Assembly (NCBI GenBank): GCA_029204225.1
Contig: CM055103.1
Coordinates: forward strand, 55,881,078 to 55,945,077
Source: Diphasiastrum complanatum
Lineage: Eukaryota; Streptophyta; Lycopodiopsida; Lycopodiales; Lycopodiaceae
DNA length: 64,000 bases
Direction: 5' to 3'
Notes under the pieces: generated by a model
Told to the model about the DNA's origin: nothing
The model's database searches: none
What the model saw: only the letters and a program-made list of their open reading frames with translations
In this document: positions 37,600 to 49,027 of the stretch, in pieces
How positions within the stretch are numbered: the stretch's first letter is position 1
Layout of the letters: each line of letters opens with the position of its first letter
Made by a program: the position numbers and the translations under genes

Positions 37600-38330
37600 A
37601 GGATGGATGTGCATCGGTTGGAACTTGAGTGAGGTTCCGGCTCCGGTTGAAATTTGACAAGGGTCCGACTCCGGTTGAGATTGGAAGTAGGCCGTCGGTT
37701 GAGAGTGGCTGTGTCCTCCGGTTGAGATTCAAGTGCAGTGTTCTGGCTGAGATTTGAGTAGAGTGTTCTGGTTGAGATTTGAGCAGAGTGCTCCGGTTGA
37801 GATTTGAGAAGCTCCGATCGATATCTGAACAGAGTGTTTCGGTCGAGATCTGAGGAGAGTTCTTTGGTTGAGATGTGAGCAGAATGCTTCTGTCGAGAGC
37901 TGACAGAAGTGCTGCGGTCGAGATCTGAACAGAGTGCTTCGGTCGAGATTGGACTGAATACTCCAGTTGAGATGTGATGGCAGTGCTCGGGTCGAGTTTT
38001 TTTTTTTTTTTGCACTCCGGTTGAGAATTGATGGCAGTCCTCCGGTCGAGTTTTTACCGAGCACTCCGGTTGAGATTTGATGGAAATGCTCCGGTTGAGA
38101 ATCGATGGCAGTGCTCCGGTCGAGTTTCTTACTGAGCACTCCGGTTGAATTTTTTTTTTTTTGGACTGAAGGGTCTGGTTGAGATATGACGGTTTCGTTC
38201 GATCGAGAGGTATGAGGTAGTGGTCCAGCTCCGGTTGAGATTGTGGAGCTTGTCGTGGTGAGGATCGTGAGACTCCGGTTGAGAAACGAGCAGGACTTCG
38301 GTCTAGATCGAAGGGATGAGCTCGTCAATG
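37600..38330. repeat. Leader minisatellite, CTCCGGTTGAGATTTGA-type unit
   Basis: About 25 imperfect copies of a 25-30 bp unit built around (C/T)GGT(T/C)GAGAT(T/C)TGA are spaced through the leader between the primer site and gag. The minus-strand frames read as repeated S-D-L-D-R-S-T peptides, which I regard as repeat by-products. The core CGGTCGAGATCTGA also appears twice at 32,828-32,855. Confidence 0.85.
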
Positions 38331-38400
38331 AATGTTAGGCTCAAACGATGGTGTCGCAACATAGGAGATTGAGATATGGCTTGGTAAAGCATGTGTGTAG

Positions 38401-38416
38401 CTGTGGAACGGCGCCA
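38401..38416 (-). promoter_or_regulatory. Primer binding site of the minus-strand Gypsy
   Basis: The minus strand reads TGGCGCCGTTCCACAG two bases after ...GTGAACA. The first ten bases match the tRNA-Asp complement; the rest does not. Confidence 0.55.
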
Positions 38417-38418
38417 AA

Positions 38419-38630
38419 TGTTCACTTATTCACTGAATCTGTGAACATGTTTTTCTCTTTTTGTTGTTTATCTCTCTTGGATTACCTCTGTCGTTATGGT
38501 TCTTTGTGATTATTCTTCTTATCAGAACGTTTACAGAGCATAAGCAATATTCAAGGATGCATTACATATTTCTCAGCCTGTCGGTGGGTAACTCAAATCC
38601 GATACTCAGCTACATGCATACACTAGCCAT
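38419..38630 (-). mobile_element. Putative 5' LTR end of the minus-strand Gypsy
   Basis: Sequence outside the primer site, ending (minus strand) in CA. It carries an inverted repeat near its end (GTTCAC...GTGAAC, 38,420-38,446). The outer limit is uncertain because the neighbouring Copia RT begins by about 38,650 and no partner LTR is present. Confidence 0.4.
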
Positions 38631-38639
38631 GCAACCATC

Positions 38640-40019
38640 TACAGCTCAAACAGATCAGCACGTCGATTACACTGAGACTTTCAATCCAATAGTCAAGCAT
38701 TCTTCTATTCGACTCTTGCTATCATTTGCCGCTACAGCAGATTTGGAAATACCTGAAATGGATGTACAGACAACATATCTCAATGGAGTTATCGAAGAAG
38801 ACATCTACATGGTGCAACCCGAAGGTTATATTATCAAGGGTAAACACAATCATGTGTGTAAACTCCATAAGGACTTTATGGCTTGAAGCAATCTGCTCGA
38901 GCATGGTTTCAAAGGATCAATACTTTTCTCATTGATCATGGCTATACACCTAGCTCTTCAGATTCAAATGTTTACTTCAAAGTAGTGCAATAGTCTTTTA
39001 TCATTATCACTTTGTACGTGGATGATACATTGCTTTTCAGCAATAGTACCGATTTGATAAAAGAAGCCAAGATAATGCTATCTTCCAAATTCGACATGAC
39101 CGATCTGGGCGAAGCTCATTTCTGCCTTGGTATACAAATTCACAGAGACAGAAAACAGATTTGGTCTATATTACACAACAGAGGTACATCTACAACATGT
39201 TAGTTAGATATAATCTGATGAATTGCAAGTTAGCTCTCTCACCAATGGAACCAGGACTCAAATTATCAAAGGACCAGTGTCCCCAAACAATTCATGAGAA
39301 GCAGCAGATGCATGAGTATTCTTATCATTCTATTATAGGATCTCTTATGTATGCCATTGTCTGTACCAAGTCAGACATAGCTTTTGCAGTCAGCTCTCTC
39401 AATCAGTATATGACTAACTGTGGTATAACACATTGGAAGGCTCTTATCAAAGTCATGAGATATCTTCGAGCTACTATGGACTTTTGCATTTGCTATGGAG
39501 TAGTCGGCAGCGACAAACTCAATTTACTCAATGGTTACATAGATGCAAGTTGGGCAGGAGATGTAGACACTTGTAAATCTACTTCTTGATTTACATTCTT
39601 CCTCAACAATGGTCCAGTTTCCTAGAACAGTCGCAAGCAATCTTCGATAGCTCTATTTTTCACTGAATCAGAGCATATCGCAGCCTCTCAAGCTACAAAG
39701 GAAGCAATTTGATTGAGAAATTTACTCTCAGATATCGGTCTGAATCAATATGCTACGACGATATTACTTTGTGATAATCAAAGTGCCATCGCTTAATCAG
39801 CCAACTCTAGATTTCATTCCAAGAGTAAGTACATTGAACTGAAGTATCATTTCATCAAAAGCAAAGTTCTCAACAAAGAGGTCAGATTGCAGTACTGTAG
39901 AACGCAAGATATGGTAGCAGATATTTTTACAAAAGCATTAAGTTTGGAGTCACACTGAAGATTCTGTGTAGAACTAAGTTTGAAGGTCAAGGCATTCAAG
40001 GATTCAGATTAAGGGGGAG
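38640..40019 (+). pseudogene. Copia RT-RNase H, 5'-truncated
   Basis: The plus strand reads HVDYTETFNPIVKHSSIRLL, MDVQTTYLNGVIEEDIYMVQ, the catalytic LYVDDTLLFS (39,012), SKFDMTDLGEAHFCLGIQIH and, in a second frame, the thumb and RNase H (SYHSIIGSLMYAIVCTKSD; DASWAGDVDTCKSTS; RFHSKSKYIELKYHFIKSKV; VADIFTKALS). Frameshifts near 38,884 and 39,190 and stops near 39,588 and 39,797 disable it. Gag, protease and integrase are missing. The purine tract AAGGGGGAG directly precedes the LTR. Confidence 0.88.
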
Positions 40020-41173
40020 TGTTGGATTATTCTCCTTCTACCAATTGACTGATCCCATGTCTTTACACAGTCTGCAGAATTACACGAAGTTTACGACAGT
40101 GTCGCATTTTTCGCCTGACAAAAATCTCGTGTAAAAACACAGTGTCACATTTCTCGCTTTTCAAAAGAACCTTAAATGTTAAGAAAATGACTCTGGCAAA
40201 GTGTGGGACAACCCTAAATGAGATTTAAGGGCACCTTCTCCTTTTTTGCATTTTTTGCAAAAAACCCGACAGAGCTACAGTTTTGATTCATTTATGCAGA
40301 TAGAACGTTTACGGCTAAGTTCACCGCTTATCAGCAATCAATGACAAGGACCAGATAGATGTCAGCCGATCACCAGCCAACTGGCGATCGCATTTGACGA
40401 CCTAATTTCTTAGTATAAATATATGTTCATATTCATACAGTTTCATGATTATCAAGATTATCATAAGCATTTTGAATAGTTAGCTCTCTCTGTCAAGTCT
40501 GCGAGCTTAAACACTCCTGATCATTCTAGCTCACTTCTTAGAGTTGTTTTAGAGATTGCTATTGCGCTACTGCTTATCAGCATTGTGCTTAATTCAGACT
40601 TTCATTTTAGCTGCTCAGATATAGCATAGAGTGTGCGGCTTCGATCCACAACTTAGTGTACTCATTTACTTCTGTTACATCTCTTGAAGCAAACATATAG
40701 AAATCAGGTATCACTAGCTTAGAGAGAAAGTGCATAGCAAGGAAGTAGAATTGTCATTCTGCAGAATATCAATACTATCCTTCATTCGATTTTTGTCTCA
40801 AAATCAATACTATCCTTCATTGTGTTTAGTTTTCATCTCAGAATGTATGCGTTTCTGTTTTTCTTCGCAACTAATTTGCGAACAATTCGTGACTAATTAT
40901 TTGTCTGATAATTTTCGATGCTTAATTGTTTGACTACGTAATCATTGTCTTACTGGCGATTTCAAAGTTAGTTGCTATAAGTTCAAACGTGATTTCTATG
41001 ACTATTGTCTTGTTTGAAATTGATAGGCGTAGTCATGCATTGAAAAGATTAGTTTATTCTGCCATGCACAAAAAAATTTCTTTCTAGATGCTCGAATTAT
41101 TTTCATTCGTTTTTCTTTTTCGAGTTCGTTGCTTTTCGAGCTAGACCTATCTTCTACACACCACTTTCCGACA
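40020..41173 (+). mobile_element. Copia 3' LTR (1,154 bp)
   Basis: Starts TGTTGGATTATTCTCC after the polypurine tract and ends ...TTTCCGACA. It is clearly related to the 5' LTR at 59,635-60,888, which has the same start, the same internal GTGTCGCATTTTTCGCC units and a GTAGTCATGCATTG block near the end. It ends 285 bp beyond the stop codon of the 4CL-like gene, tail to tail. Confidence 0.85.
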
Positions 41174-43639
41174 ACATTTTGGATGCAAACAAACTCCCTT
41201 TATAAATTAGAGAATATGATACATTTCTTGTAAAAATGCAACTAGGCACACTTGAGGAGTGGGAAAATATAAGTGATCAGATTGGCCTCACAATATTAGT
41301 ACACCTTATTTTTTAACTTAAGCATGATTATCAAAGAGACGGTAACAATAGATTCTTAAGAATGTTAGATACTTTGTAGTTTGCAAGCTAGTCATTGTTG
41401 TATAGTGCTAATTTTAGTTATTGGCTTCAGAAATATTACTCAGATTAATGAAAAAATTTCACAACTTGGATGTAAACATTTTAGCAAGTTCTTGTCGTAG
41501 GATCTTCCCAGTCGATGTCTTTGGAATCTCATCTATAAAGACAACACGCCGAATTTTTTCGTAGGGTGCAACCTGAAAAGATTCAAGATGTCCCACTAGA
41601 TCAGTGACATTTTGAGTTACACCAGTTAATTCATTAACTACACCCATGTCAAACATATTGTCTTGAAATTTTTTTATGAGGCATTCAAGGGTCACTTCAA
41701 GGTGTAAATTTGCTAAAAACAAATGCAAAGTAAGTATTCAAGTAAAGGTATCTATTACAAGCCTAATGTGCACCTGTCGAGCAATATAAGCTTTTATAAT
41801 ATCCTCGCTTAGTGTGTTTTTTTCTGAGCAAACTATGAAGGCCATTGGAATCTCACCCGCATCTTTATCAGGATATCTGTTACAAAAATGGCACACATGA
41901 GTGAATAAGAATTTGAAAAGGAGCCTTTGTGTAAGAGCTTTTAGCATTATAGTCATACTAGCAAAATACATTGTACCTTCTTGTAAATCTTGCCAAGTTC
42001 AAAATACACTTTGGAATTTGAGCTTTAATTCAGACACTAGTTATCATGAGACAACATTCATTTTAAAAAATAACATGATGAAATTTTGAACACTTTTGTT
42101 GTTGGGAGAAGAAAATGATTTTAAGAAAATGCAAAGTCTCTCCACCCTATGACAGCTGCATCTTTGATCTCTGGGTGTTGTAGTAAAATCGCTTCCAACT
42201 CAGATGGAGCAACCTACTTGGTCACAAAAAATGCCACTTCAATAAATCATACAAAGAAATGCATTTATATGGCTCTTCTTTGACATTGAAACCTACTCCA
42301 TTAGATCATAGAAGGATCAAGTGATCTTAATACACAAGATGCAAAGATTTGATTGGCATGGAGATATATGTTGTACACTATCTACCTCCAGTACTATTCA
42401 TTTTGATTTAAAGTACTTCAACAAGTAAACATTAAGTCCATGATGTATACCACAAAGGCATTTATGTAGAATTTTGAAAAACAAAGTACTAATTACCTGA
42501 AAAGCTTTGTACTTTATTAGTTCTTTGATTCGATCGTCCACATATAGAAATCCATCTTCATCAAAGTATACAAAGTCACCAGTATACAACCACCCTTCAG
42601 CATCAAAGCTTGCTGATGTTGCTGCCTGGTCGTTTAAATAACCTACATGAATAAGACATTTCCAAGTTAAAAAACAAACATCTCTACAAGAGAACAAGTG
42701 TTAATTAGCAAAAAATTTAAAAGAGATGAGTAAGTATCAAGGAATGGGCCACAAAAGCCAAAGATAGTTTAATCCAAGTGAAATATTCTATCATTGTAAT
42801 TAGTTATCATAAAAAAATTGATGTAGTAGATTTCGTTTTTTGGTCCATGAAATCTTTTATTTATTTATTGTAATGCCAAACTTTGTAAAAGTGAGGCATT
42901 TTCACAAATATAGTTTGTTATGAATCTTAGGATCATAAATGAATCTGAATTGTCTACCACAATTCTCAATTTTGTAAGGAAATTATTAATTTTGGCTAGC
43001 AATGAAATAAAATCTTGTACCTAGATCAAAGCCTACTATAGTTGTTACACTTGATTTCTAGAATTTTATGCATCCATTTCCTTGGTGATGGATCCTTGCC
43101 TAACTGAGATACAATGTTAATACTCGGAGGCCCATACCATAACAATGTAGCTTACCTTTTGTGATGTTGGGTCCATGCAACCAAAGCTCTCCTTTTGCAT
43201 TTGGTGGCAAACATCTACCACTCTCCACATCAACAACTTTTGCCTTCAAATTGGCCTACAATAAACCAACAGAGCCTTGGTGCTGAGTATCTTCCATATC
43301 AGGTGTTGTTCCAATGGCACATGTTTCAGTTAGGGCATAACCCTGAAAATTTTCTATCACCAATAACCTTTTTAGTGGACCTTTGGTCCTAAGTAAGCAA
43401 GAAGAGACATGGAAAGAGCAATAATTGTAGGTAATTGAAATATTATAAGCTTGATGCTGATAGAAAGTAAACTATTATTTCTAAATTTCATTATATTGAA
43501 ATGATTTTAGTCTCAATCACACAAAATCAAAAGCTCATGCAAATCAAGACATGATTCAAGAATGTGACAAAAGTAAGAATGAACACTAAATTGATTCCAT
43601 AACAAAAATATGTTGTATACATTGTTACACCTTGGTCGA

Positions 43640-44140
43640 GTAGTAAGTGGTGAGATAGACATGTACTTGAACTTCTAAAACAATCATAACTAGCTCAACT
43701 CTTCTAGTTCTCCAACGTCAACAAGTTATTGAGCATCTACTCATAGTGGATGTAATAAAATCATGTGTTTTTCTTGGTCAGGTCTCTAGTGAACAAGTTT
43801 GCCACCTGGTCTTCAATCTTGCAATTTTTATATGCTCAACTTTATTCCTCATGAAGTAATGGTGGACATTGATATACTAGGTATTGACAATTTATCCTAA
43901 TTACTTCCGAGGGAGATGCACCCGTGAATATTTGGTAGTCTAAATTAAGGCATTTCAGGCTCATTCTCATTCACATTCACTTTAGATAGTTTTCTCTTGG
44001 CATGGGTAGCAACTACATAGTTAGCATCTGTGATTAAAAATAGTGTCATTTTTGTTTTGTTGCTCCTTATACTCTCATTGGCTAGATTGAAAGTGCATCC
44101 TAGGATGGAGTGATGTCAGTCATCATGAGCCATATTCAAA
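43640..44140 (-). pseudogene. Copia RNase H relic in intron 1 of the 4CL-like gene
   Basis: The minus strand holds NYVVATHAKRKLSKVNVNEN, then HHYFMRNKVEHIKI and, in another frame, EDQVANLFTRDLTKK, the recognisable end of a Copia RNase H. It is frameshifted and short, and has the same orientation as the host gene. Confidence 0.6.
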
Positions 44141-45526
44141 GAGATCTATGAATTTGAATCCATTCTAGATGTTACATTTGTAGACGTTTGAGGAAACTGT
44201 AGCACCAAAAAGGATTGTGTTAAGGAAACCACGTTGTAAGAGAGGGTTCCTCCATGTCTTATGATAAGCAAAGAAAAAGACTTGAGAGAAGTAATTATGT
44301 ATTGTCTTGCATATCTGGAGGACATTCAGTAGGAGACACACAACTTCATTAGCACTTGGCCCATACATCTAGTGGGAGACTAGTGTGGACCAAGTACTCA
44401 CTTCAAAGGCCCAATCTCCAAACTTTTTACTCATCTTTTTCACTCCAAGACAAGGCAATTTAAGAGCACAATCCTTTCTTGACTTCAAGCACGTGAAGGC
44501 AGGTAGATAGACTGCAAAACATGACTTCATCTGAAATCTCAAACCTATACTCTAACTGAACATGCATAGAATTGTTGTGATTGCTTGAGAATATGCAGAG
44601 TTTTATGCAGCTTTCCTCCTTATGCATCCTTCTGGCTGTGACAATATATAGCTCTTCTTCATGTTTTCTTGTAAGAAGGTTGTGGTTGAGTACATTTAAT
44701 GTAGTTCCAACTTACAAGTGTTGAGCCACTACAAAGGACTAGGTAGATTGAGCTAGGATGTGCTACTGTGGGAACTGCAAATTGGGATCTATTACAGGCC
44801 TAATTGAAAAGCAGCTCTTTGCTACAAGCCTTGTTTTGAATCTGTGAACTGACCCATCAGCCTATTACTTAAAATTACTAATCTATTCACAGCCAAGTTC
44901 AGATCTGTCCATCCTTTGCTTTCTTCTAGAGAGCTGATAGAGCCCTGTTGAGGATTAGTATGTATCCAAACACTGTACTTTTATTCAAACAATCACATGA
45001 AGAACTGTTAATCATAGGAATTACAAAGCTCAACGAGCAAGCCAACTAGAGCATAAAGAGGGTACATTACTGGCAAGAAGAGAATAGAGAAGTGCATAGG
45101 CTTTTTTGAGTGTTTTAGGAGTAACAAGTAGAGAAGTAGAGCATTGTTTCTGGATTATTAGTAAAGAATAATATATATTTTTTGGAGTAACAAGTAGAAA
45201 AGTAGAGCACCGTTCTGGATTATTAGTTAAATCAATTCATCCTAGTAGCAATCTATGAGTAATGTTTACTCTGTTTGAAACTGTTACTGCTGTGAATTCT
45301 CTGTCAATCTGATCATGAACGTGCTTTAAGATTCTTACTCCTCCTGGCTTCCATTTTAGTATACTGTGTAACAATTCTACAGCTGTATGATACAGGTTGC
45401 CACAGATTAAACTATGGCTGCTCCTGTTCATCACCACATGCCCTTGTTCTATGCCTATGTTTCTGTGGTAAGCATTCAAGGTCTGAGGAGACGTCTGCTG
45501 CTTGGCTAAACTTTGTGTGTTGTCTG
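44141..45526. other. Rest of 4CL-like intron 1; no gene seen
   Basis: Unassigned intronic sequence between the Copia RNase H relic and the Copia primer-site remnant. It may be the collapsed inside of the same dead element. No intact frame is recognised. Confidence 0.4.
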
Positions 45527-45538
45527 GCTCTGATACCA
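45527..45538 (-). mobile_element. Copia primer-binding-site remnant in 4CL-like intron 1
   Basis: The minus strand reads TGGTATCAGAGC. It lies upstream of the RNase H relic on the same strand, so both may belong to one collapsed Copia element of about 2 kb. Confidence 0.55.
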
Positions 45539-46806
45539 GTCAAGATGCAAGTAACTTTACAGAGGAGTATTGATCATGAGACTCTACGGCTGATTAGTGT
45601 TGGAGGAGAAAAAACGGTCTCAGACCAAACATGATAAAATAATCAGACAAATTGCGGTCTGATGAGTTTCAATCAGACATAATTAAAAAATCTAGGATAC
45701 TGCGAAAACATGATCGAACAAAACATAATACTAAGCATTCTAATTCTGCTCAGTACCTGTCGGAAGATGATGTGAGGATATCGGTCAGCAAAAGCGTCAC
45801 TCATTTCCTTGCTTAAGGGTGCACCACCTGATCCCACAATCTTCAGAGAAGTCCAATCATACTTGCTGGTTAGTGAAGATCTGATAAGAAGATTGACTAT
45901 CGGTGGCACAATTGGAAGTATTGTAACACGGTAGCGCTCTATTGCCACCAGCATATGCTCAAAATCGAATTGCGGCATGATCACTAGGGTGTGGCCATCT
46001 CTTAACATTGCACAAGTTATCCTGGAGAAACCATAGATATGGAAAATAGGTACAATGGACAAGTAAGTTTCAACTTCATCCGGCCCTTGTTGTTCCATCT
46101 GACTAGTAGCTGCAATCAGGTTACGGTGCGAGATAATTACGCCCTTGCTCCGGCCTGTAGTTCCCGAGGAATAGAGCAGAGCTGCTGTATCGCATTGGCG
46201 AATTCGGACAGCAGGGAGCTTGTTGGGATCAGATGAAAGAAGATCGGAAAAGAAGATGGGAGGTAAGGCAGCGGAGATGGTGGGGGGCGTTTGATCAGCT
46301 CCTAGAAGCAACAATGGCAGCTGGAAACTCACGACTTTGTCCACTAGCTGTGGGATCGTCACTATAAGCTTTGGATTGGAATCTTTCACCTGATTTGCAA
46401 GCTCAAAAACAGTGTGGGCTGGATTCACTGTGGTCACCACTCCTCCAACGAACATGACAGCAAACATTGCCACTACGTATTCTATGGAATTGGGTGCCAC
46501 GATCATCACAACATCGCCATGCCCAATGCCGATTTGGCTAAGACCTGCTGCCGCTGCCCGAACTTGCCCATATAGATCCTCATACGTTAAGCTTCGGCCA
46601 GTGGAAGCATCCACCAGAGCTTTACGAATGCCACGATCAACATAAAATATGCAAGTGACAATGTCCAGGAAGGGATTGGAGGGCAAGTCGATTGGAGGAA
46701 ATTTGCTGTGGTAGATTCCGGTTACACTGTCATACCCACTTCTGCTATCAATGTTGGGACTTGAATATGCTTTCCCCATATCTATATCCTGCCCACCTGC
46801 TTCTTC

Positions 46807-47181
46807 CCTAAAGCAGCTGCTTGTTTTCTCTTTCGCTACAAATTTGATGCTTTTACAGCTTCAACTGAATGAAAGTGCTGTGATAATGAATTGATATGAA
46901 CTATACCCACCTTCTGGTTTCTGAAGTATACACCTCCTAAAGCAGCTGCTTGTTTTCTCTTTCGCTGCAAATTTGCTGCTTTTACAGCTTCAACTGAATG
47001 AAAGTGCTGTAATAATCGATTGATATGAACTACACCCACCTTCTGGTTTCTGAAGTATCCACCTCCTAAAGCAGCTGCTTGTTTTCTCTTTCGCTGCAAA
47101 TTTGCTGCTTTTACAGCTTCGACTGAATGAAAGTGCTGTGATAATCAATTGATATGAACTATACCAACCTTCTGATTTCTG
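46807..47181. repeat. 129-bp tandem repeat, about 2.9 copies, at the 4CL-like 5' end
   Basis: The word CCTAAAGCAGCTGCTTG recurs at 46,807, 46,936 and 47,065, exactly 129 bp apart, with the intervening sequence well conserved. The array starts 28 bp upstream of the start codon, so it forms the 5' UTR and/or promoter. The unit length is a multiple of three and the minus strand stays open through two units, but the frame ends in TAG at 46,836 and is not in phase with the ATG. Confidence 0.92.
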
Positions 47182-47363
47182 TTTACTGTTATGAAAATGT
47201 GCTCTCAACACTCCAAGTCTTATTATACTAGGATTCTGGGCCTGCAGCAAGGCCGGCTTCACTTATTTTCAGCACGGTCCTGTGCACTCAAGTGCATCTA
47301 ATGCTGAAAACCAAGGAAAAAGCTTTTCCTTGATTCTCATCCTTTGATGCACTCCTGACATGG

Positions 47364-47512
47364 TGCATGGAGTGCATCAAGGGCTGAGAATGTATTTCCA
47401 GTAGGCCCATTCTCTACTGCATCATGGTGAATGGAGTGCATCAAGGTCTCTACTGCCTAATGGTGAACGGAGTGCATCAAGGGCTGAGAATGTATTTCCA
47501 AAAGGCCCATTT
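47364..47512. repeat. Short direct repeats GGAGTGCATCAAGG
   Basis: Three copies of TGGTG(C/A)A(T/C)GGAGTGCATCAAGG, at about 47,362, 47,425 and 47,462; the first and third continue into GCTGAGAATGTATTTCCA. Located upstream of the 4CL-like gene. Confidence 0.75.
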
Positions 47513-47589
47513 TGTACCGCCTCACCATGAAAAGGCATGGTAGACCGTGGTGCTAGCTAAGTGATAGAATGTCCAACACTCTATCACTT

Positions 47590-47614
47590 AACACACACAC
47601 ACACACACACACAC
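47590..47614. repeat. (AC)n microsatellite
   Basis: About 25 nt of AC repeat between the 4CL-like upstream repeats and the MULE pseudogene. Confidence 0.9.
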
Positions 47615-47639
47615 CCCTCTCCTCTTTATGTTGTTGTAA

Positions 47640-49027
47640 AAATGATGAGACAAAACAAACCAAAGGACACAAGTGTCCATAATGAAAATGAATTTTGCAC
47701 AAAAAATATCTACTTGAGTGCATTTATTTCACAATCGGCATCATCCACCATGAACTCATTTGGTTGCCAATTAGGTTTCAATTTTCACATCTTGTCTTTT
47801 AGTTTTTGTAACCAAGGGAAAATGTCATCAGTCTTTGAATTACTTGTGAGCACCCAAGCCACTGGTATTCCATTTGGGAATGCATCAAATGCCAATATTG
47901 TAAACAATTGATACTGCACCCAACACACCGCATTCAATTGAGAATAAAAATAAAAATAACAATATCATGTAGAGGACAAAATAAGAACATGTTTATGTTA
48001 CGTTGAATTTATTGGTTCCAAATGTAGCATCCATCGCTATTATGGCCAAGTGACAAGATTCTCTAAGCTTGAAACTTACTTTGAACACCCAAAATAAATG
48101 GCATATGTTCTTTAGCAATGAACATTGGGTAAAAGAATTTTTTATTCTGCATTGTCCATAGGTGCATGCTTCGCACATCATCTTCATGCAATTAAAATGT
48201 CTCCATTGACAACCTTGAAGACAAATTTAGAATGACTTGTTTGGTCAAGAAATCGTCTCTACATGGAATATAGTCCACCTGCCCGTTTCTCTTGTCTGCA
48301 AGCTTTGCTTTGTGCTCGTTCATCACCTGATCTGGGGTGGCTTTTTTGTAAAGTCTACACAACACCCACTGTTTTTTCTCCTTTGACACTTTTTGAGCAA
48401 ATTGAGCCCTAGTATGTTGTGAGGAGATGTCCATCGCACCGTGACATAAATTTACACTTATATTGACGTGGCATCTTTCAAAGAAACATGCCTCAGCCAC
48501 ATCGGGCCATTGATAAAAATTATTTGATCAAGAAATTACAACGACAACCTCTCGACAAGCCCTCACCTCTAATTATAAAACTTTGTCTACTTCCTTGACC
48601 ACGTTTGGGTCTCAATGGCCTGTCCTCTAATGTGGGCTCTACATTTCTATGGTCATTTGGCCCAAATGAACACCAATACCTGAAATTATTATCCAAATTT
48701 AGAATATGCAAATATTTGGTTACATCAAAATATATATCTTATTGTGTAGCAACATAAATCCAAAACATCACAAGAGTAGTGGATTTGGAGCATACCATGA
48801 ACGTTGCAAGAAGCTTTCTATAGATGGACATTTCAAATCTCCTGAGTGTTCACTGTTTGACAAATCTTTGTGAAGTTTGTTGGTGCCTTATTGTTTTTCA
48901 ACTCATTGTTGTCATTTTTTTCCATTTCAGATGTGTTGAATTGTTGCTTAGCAAGTGAATTGCCAGGAAGTTCTAACTGGATGGATGACAATGCATTGTG
49001 GCTAAGCTCCAATTGCAACCTACGACA
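47640..49027 (-). pseudogene. FAR1/FHY3-like MULE transposase pseudogene
   Basis: Minus-strand pieces in order: an N-terminal region (49,039-48,833), an Arg/Gly-rich segment with RGCRCNFLIK (48,711-48,520), a helical segment with KKQWVLCRLYKKATPDQV (48,500-48,192), then CHLAIIAMDATFGTNKFN (near 48,050), which carries the first catalytic Asp region of MULE transposases. An 88-nt GT-AG intron (48,001-47,914) follows, and the frame resumes with YQLFTILAFDAFPNGIPVAW and later FMVDDADCEINAL. Frameshifts near 48,190 and 48,070 and stops near 47,800 and 47,730 disable it. The C-terminal part and SWIM finger are missing. Confidence 0.75.

Larger units (their letters stand above)
30363..38419 (-). mobile_element. 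Minus-strand Gypsy element lacking RT and carrying extra 3' ORFs
   Basis: In element order: end of the 5' LTR at 38,419, primer site from 38,416, minisatellite leader (38,330-37,600), gag (37,415-35,628), protease (about 35,330-35,060), RNase H (35,020-34,460), integrase (34,277-33,233), then extra ORFs (33,180-30,830) and a terminal SPGAAYN block. No 3' LTR is found before the element meets the truncated integrase of the plus-strand Gypsy at about 30,362, so this junction is more likely a deletion or rearrangement than a clean insertion. Frameshifts in gag and integrase indicate age. Confidence 0.75.
41459..46779 (-). pseudogene. 4CLL: Peroxisomal 4-coumarate:CoA ligase-like gene with one nonsense codon
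   Basis: Exons in transcript order: 46,779-45,757, 43,342-43,156, 42,642-42,497, 42,213-42,146, 41,876-41,774 and 41,572-41,459. All introns are GT-AG with consistent phases, giving 1,641 nt or 546 codons plus stop, the normal length for this family. The enzyme class activates a carboxylic acid with ATP to an acyl-AMP and then forms the CoA thioester. Visible motifs: P-loop SSGTTGRSKG (residues 204-213), FHIYGF (near 246), GYALTET at the start of exon 2, YTGD...DRIKELIK in exon 3 and the C-terminal TGKILRQEL lysine motif. The last residues, SKL, are a type 1 peroxisomal signal, as in OPCL1-type and other 4CL-like ligases. Codon 370 (43,258-43,256) is TAG; the duplicate at 21-23 kb has a Cys codon there. 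Apart from that stop the frame is clean, so loss is recent, polymorphic, or a sequence error. Substrate unknown. Confidence 0.92.

Noticed and set aside
37578-38328. Long minus-strand frames with repeated S-D-L-D-R-S-T peptides
   Set aside because: They are overlapping frames through the leader minisatellite, lie before gag, and differ in frame from one another. Treated as a repeat and not a gene.
43256-43258. TAG as a recoded or read-through codon
   Set aside because: No recoding context is visible, plant nuclear genes do not usually recode TAG, and the duplicate has an ordinary Cys codon. A simple nonsense mutation or sequence error is more likely.
46836-47181. CRISPR-like array
   Set aside because: Direct repeats are 129 bp with no unique spacers, in a plant nuclear context. 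It is a simple tandem duplication.
46836-47262. ORFs through the 129-bp array, possibly an N-terminal extension of the ligase
   Set aside because: The frame ends in TAG at 46,836 and is out of phase with the ligase ATG. Family proteins begin at the chosen start.
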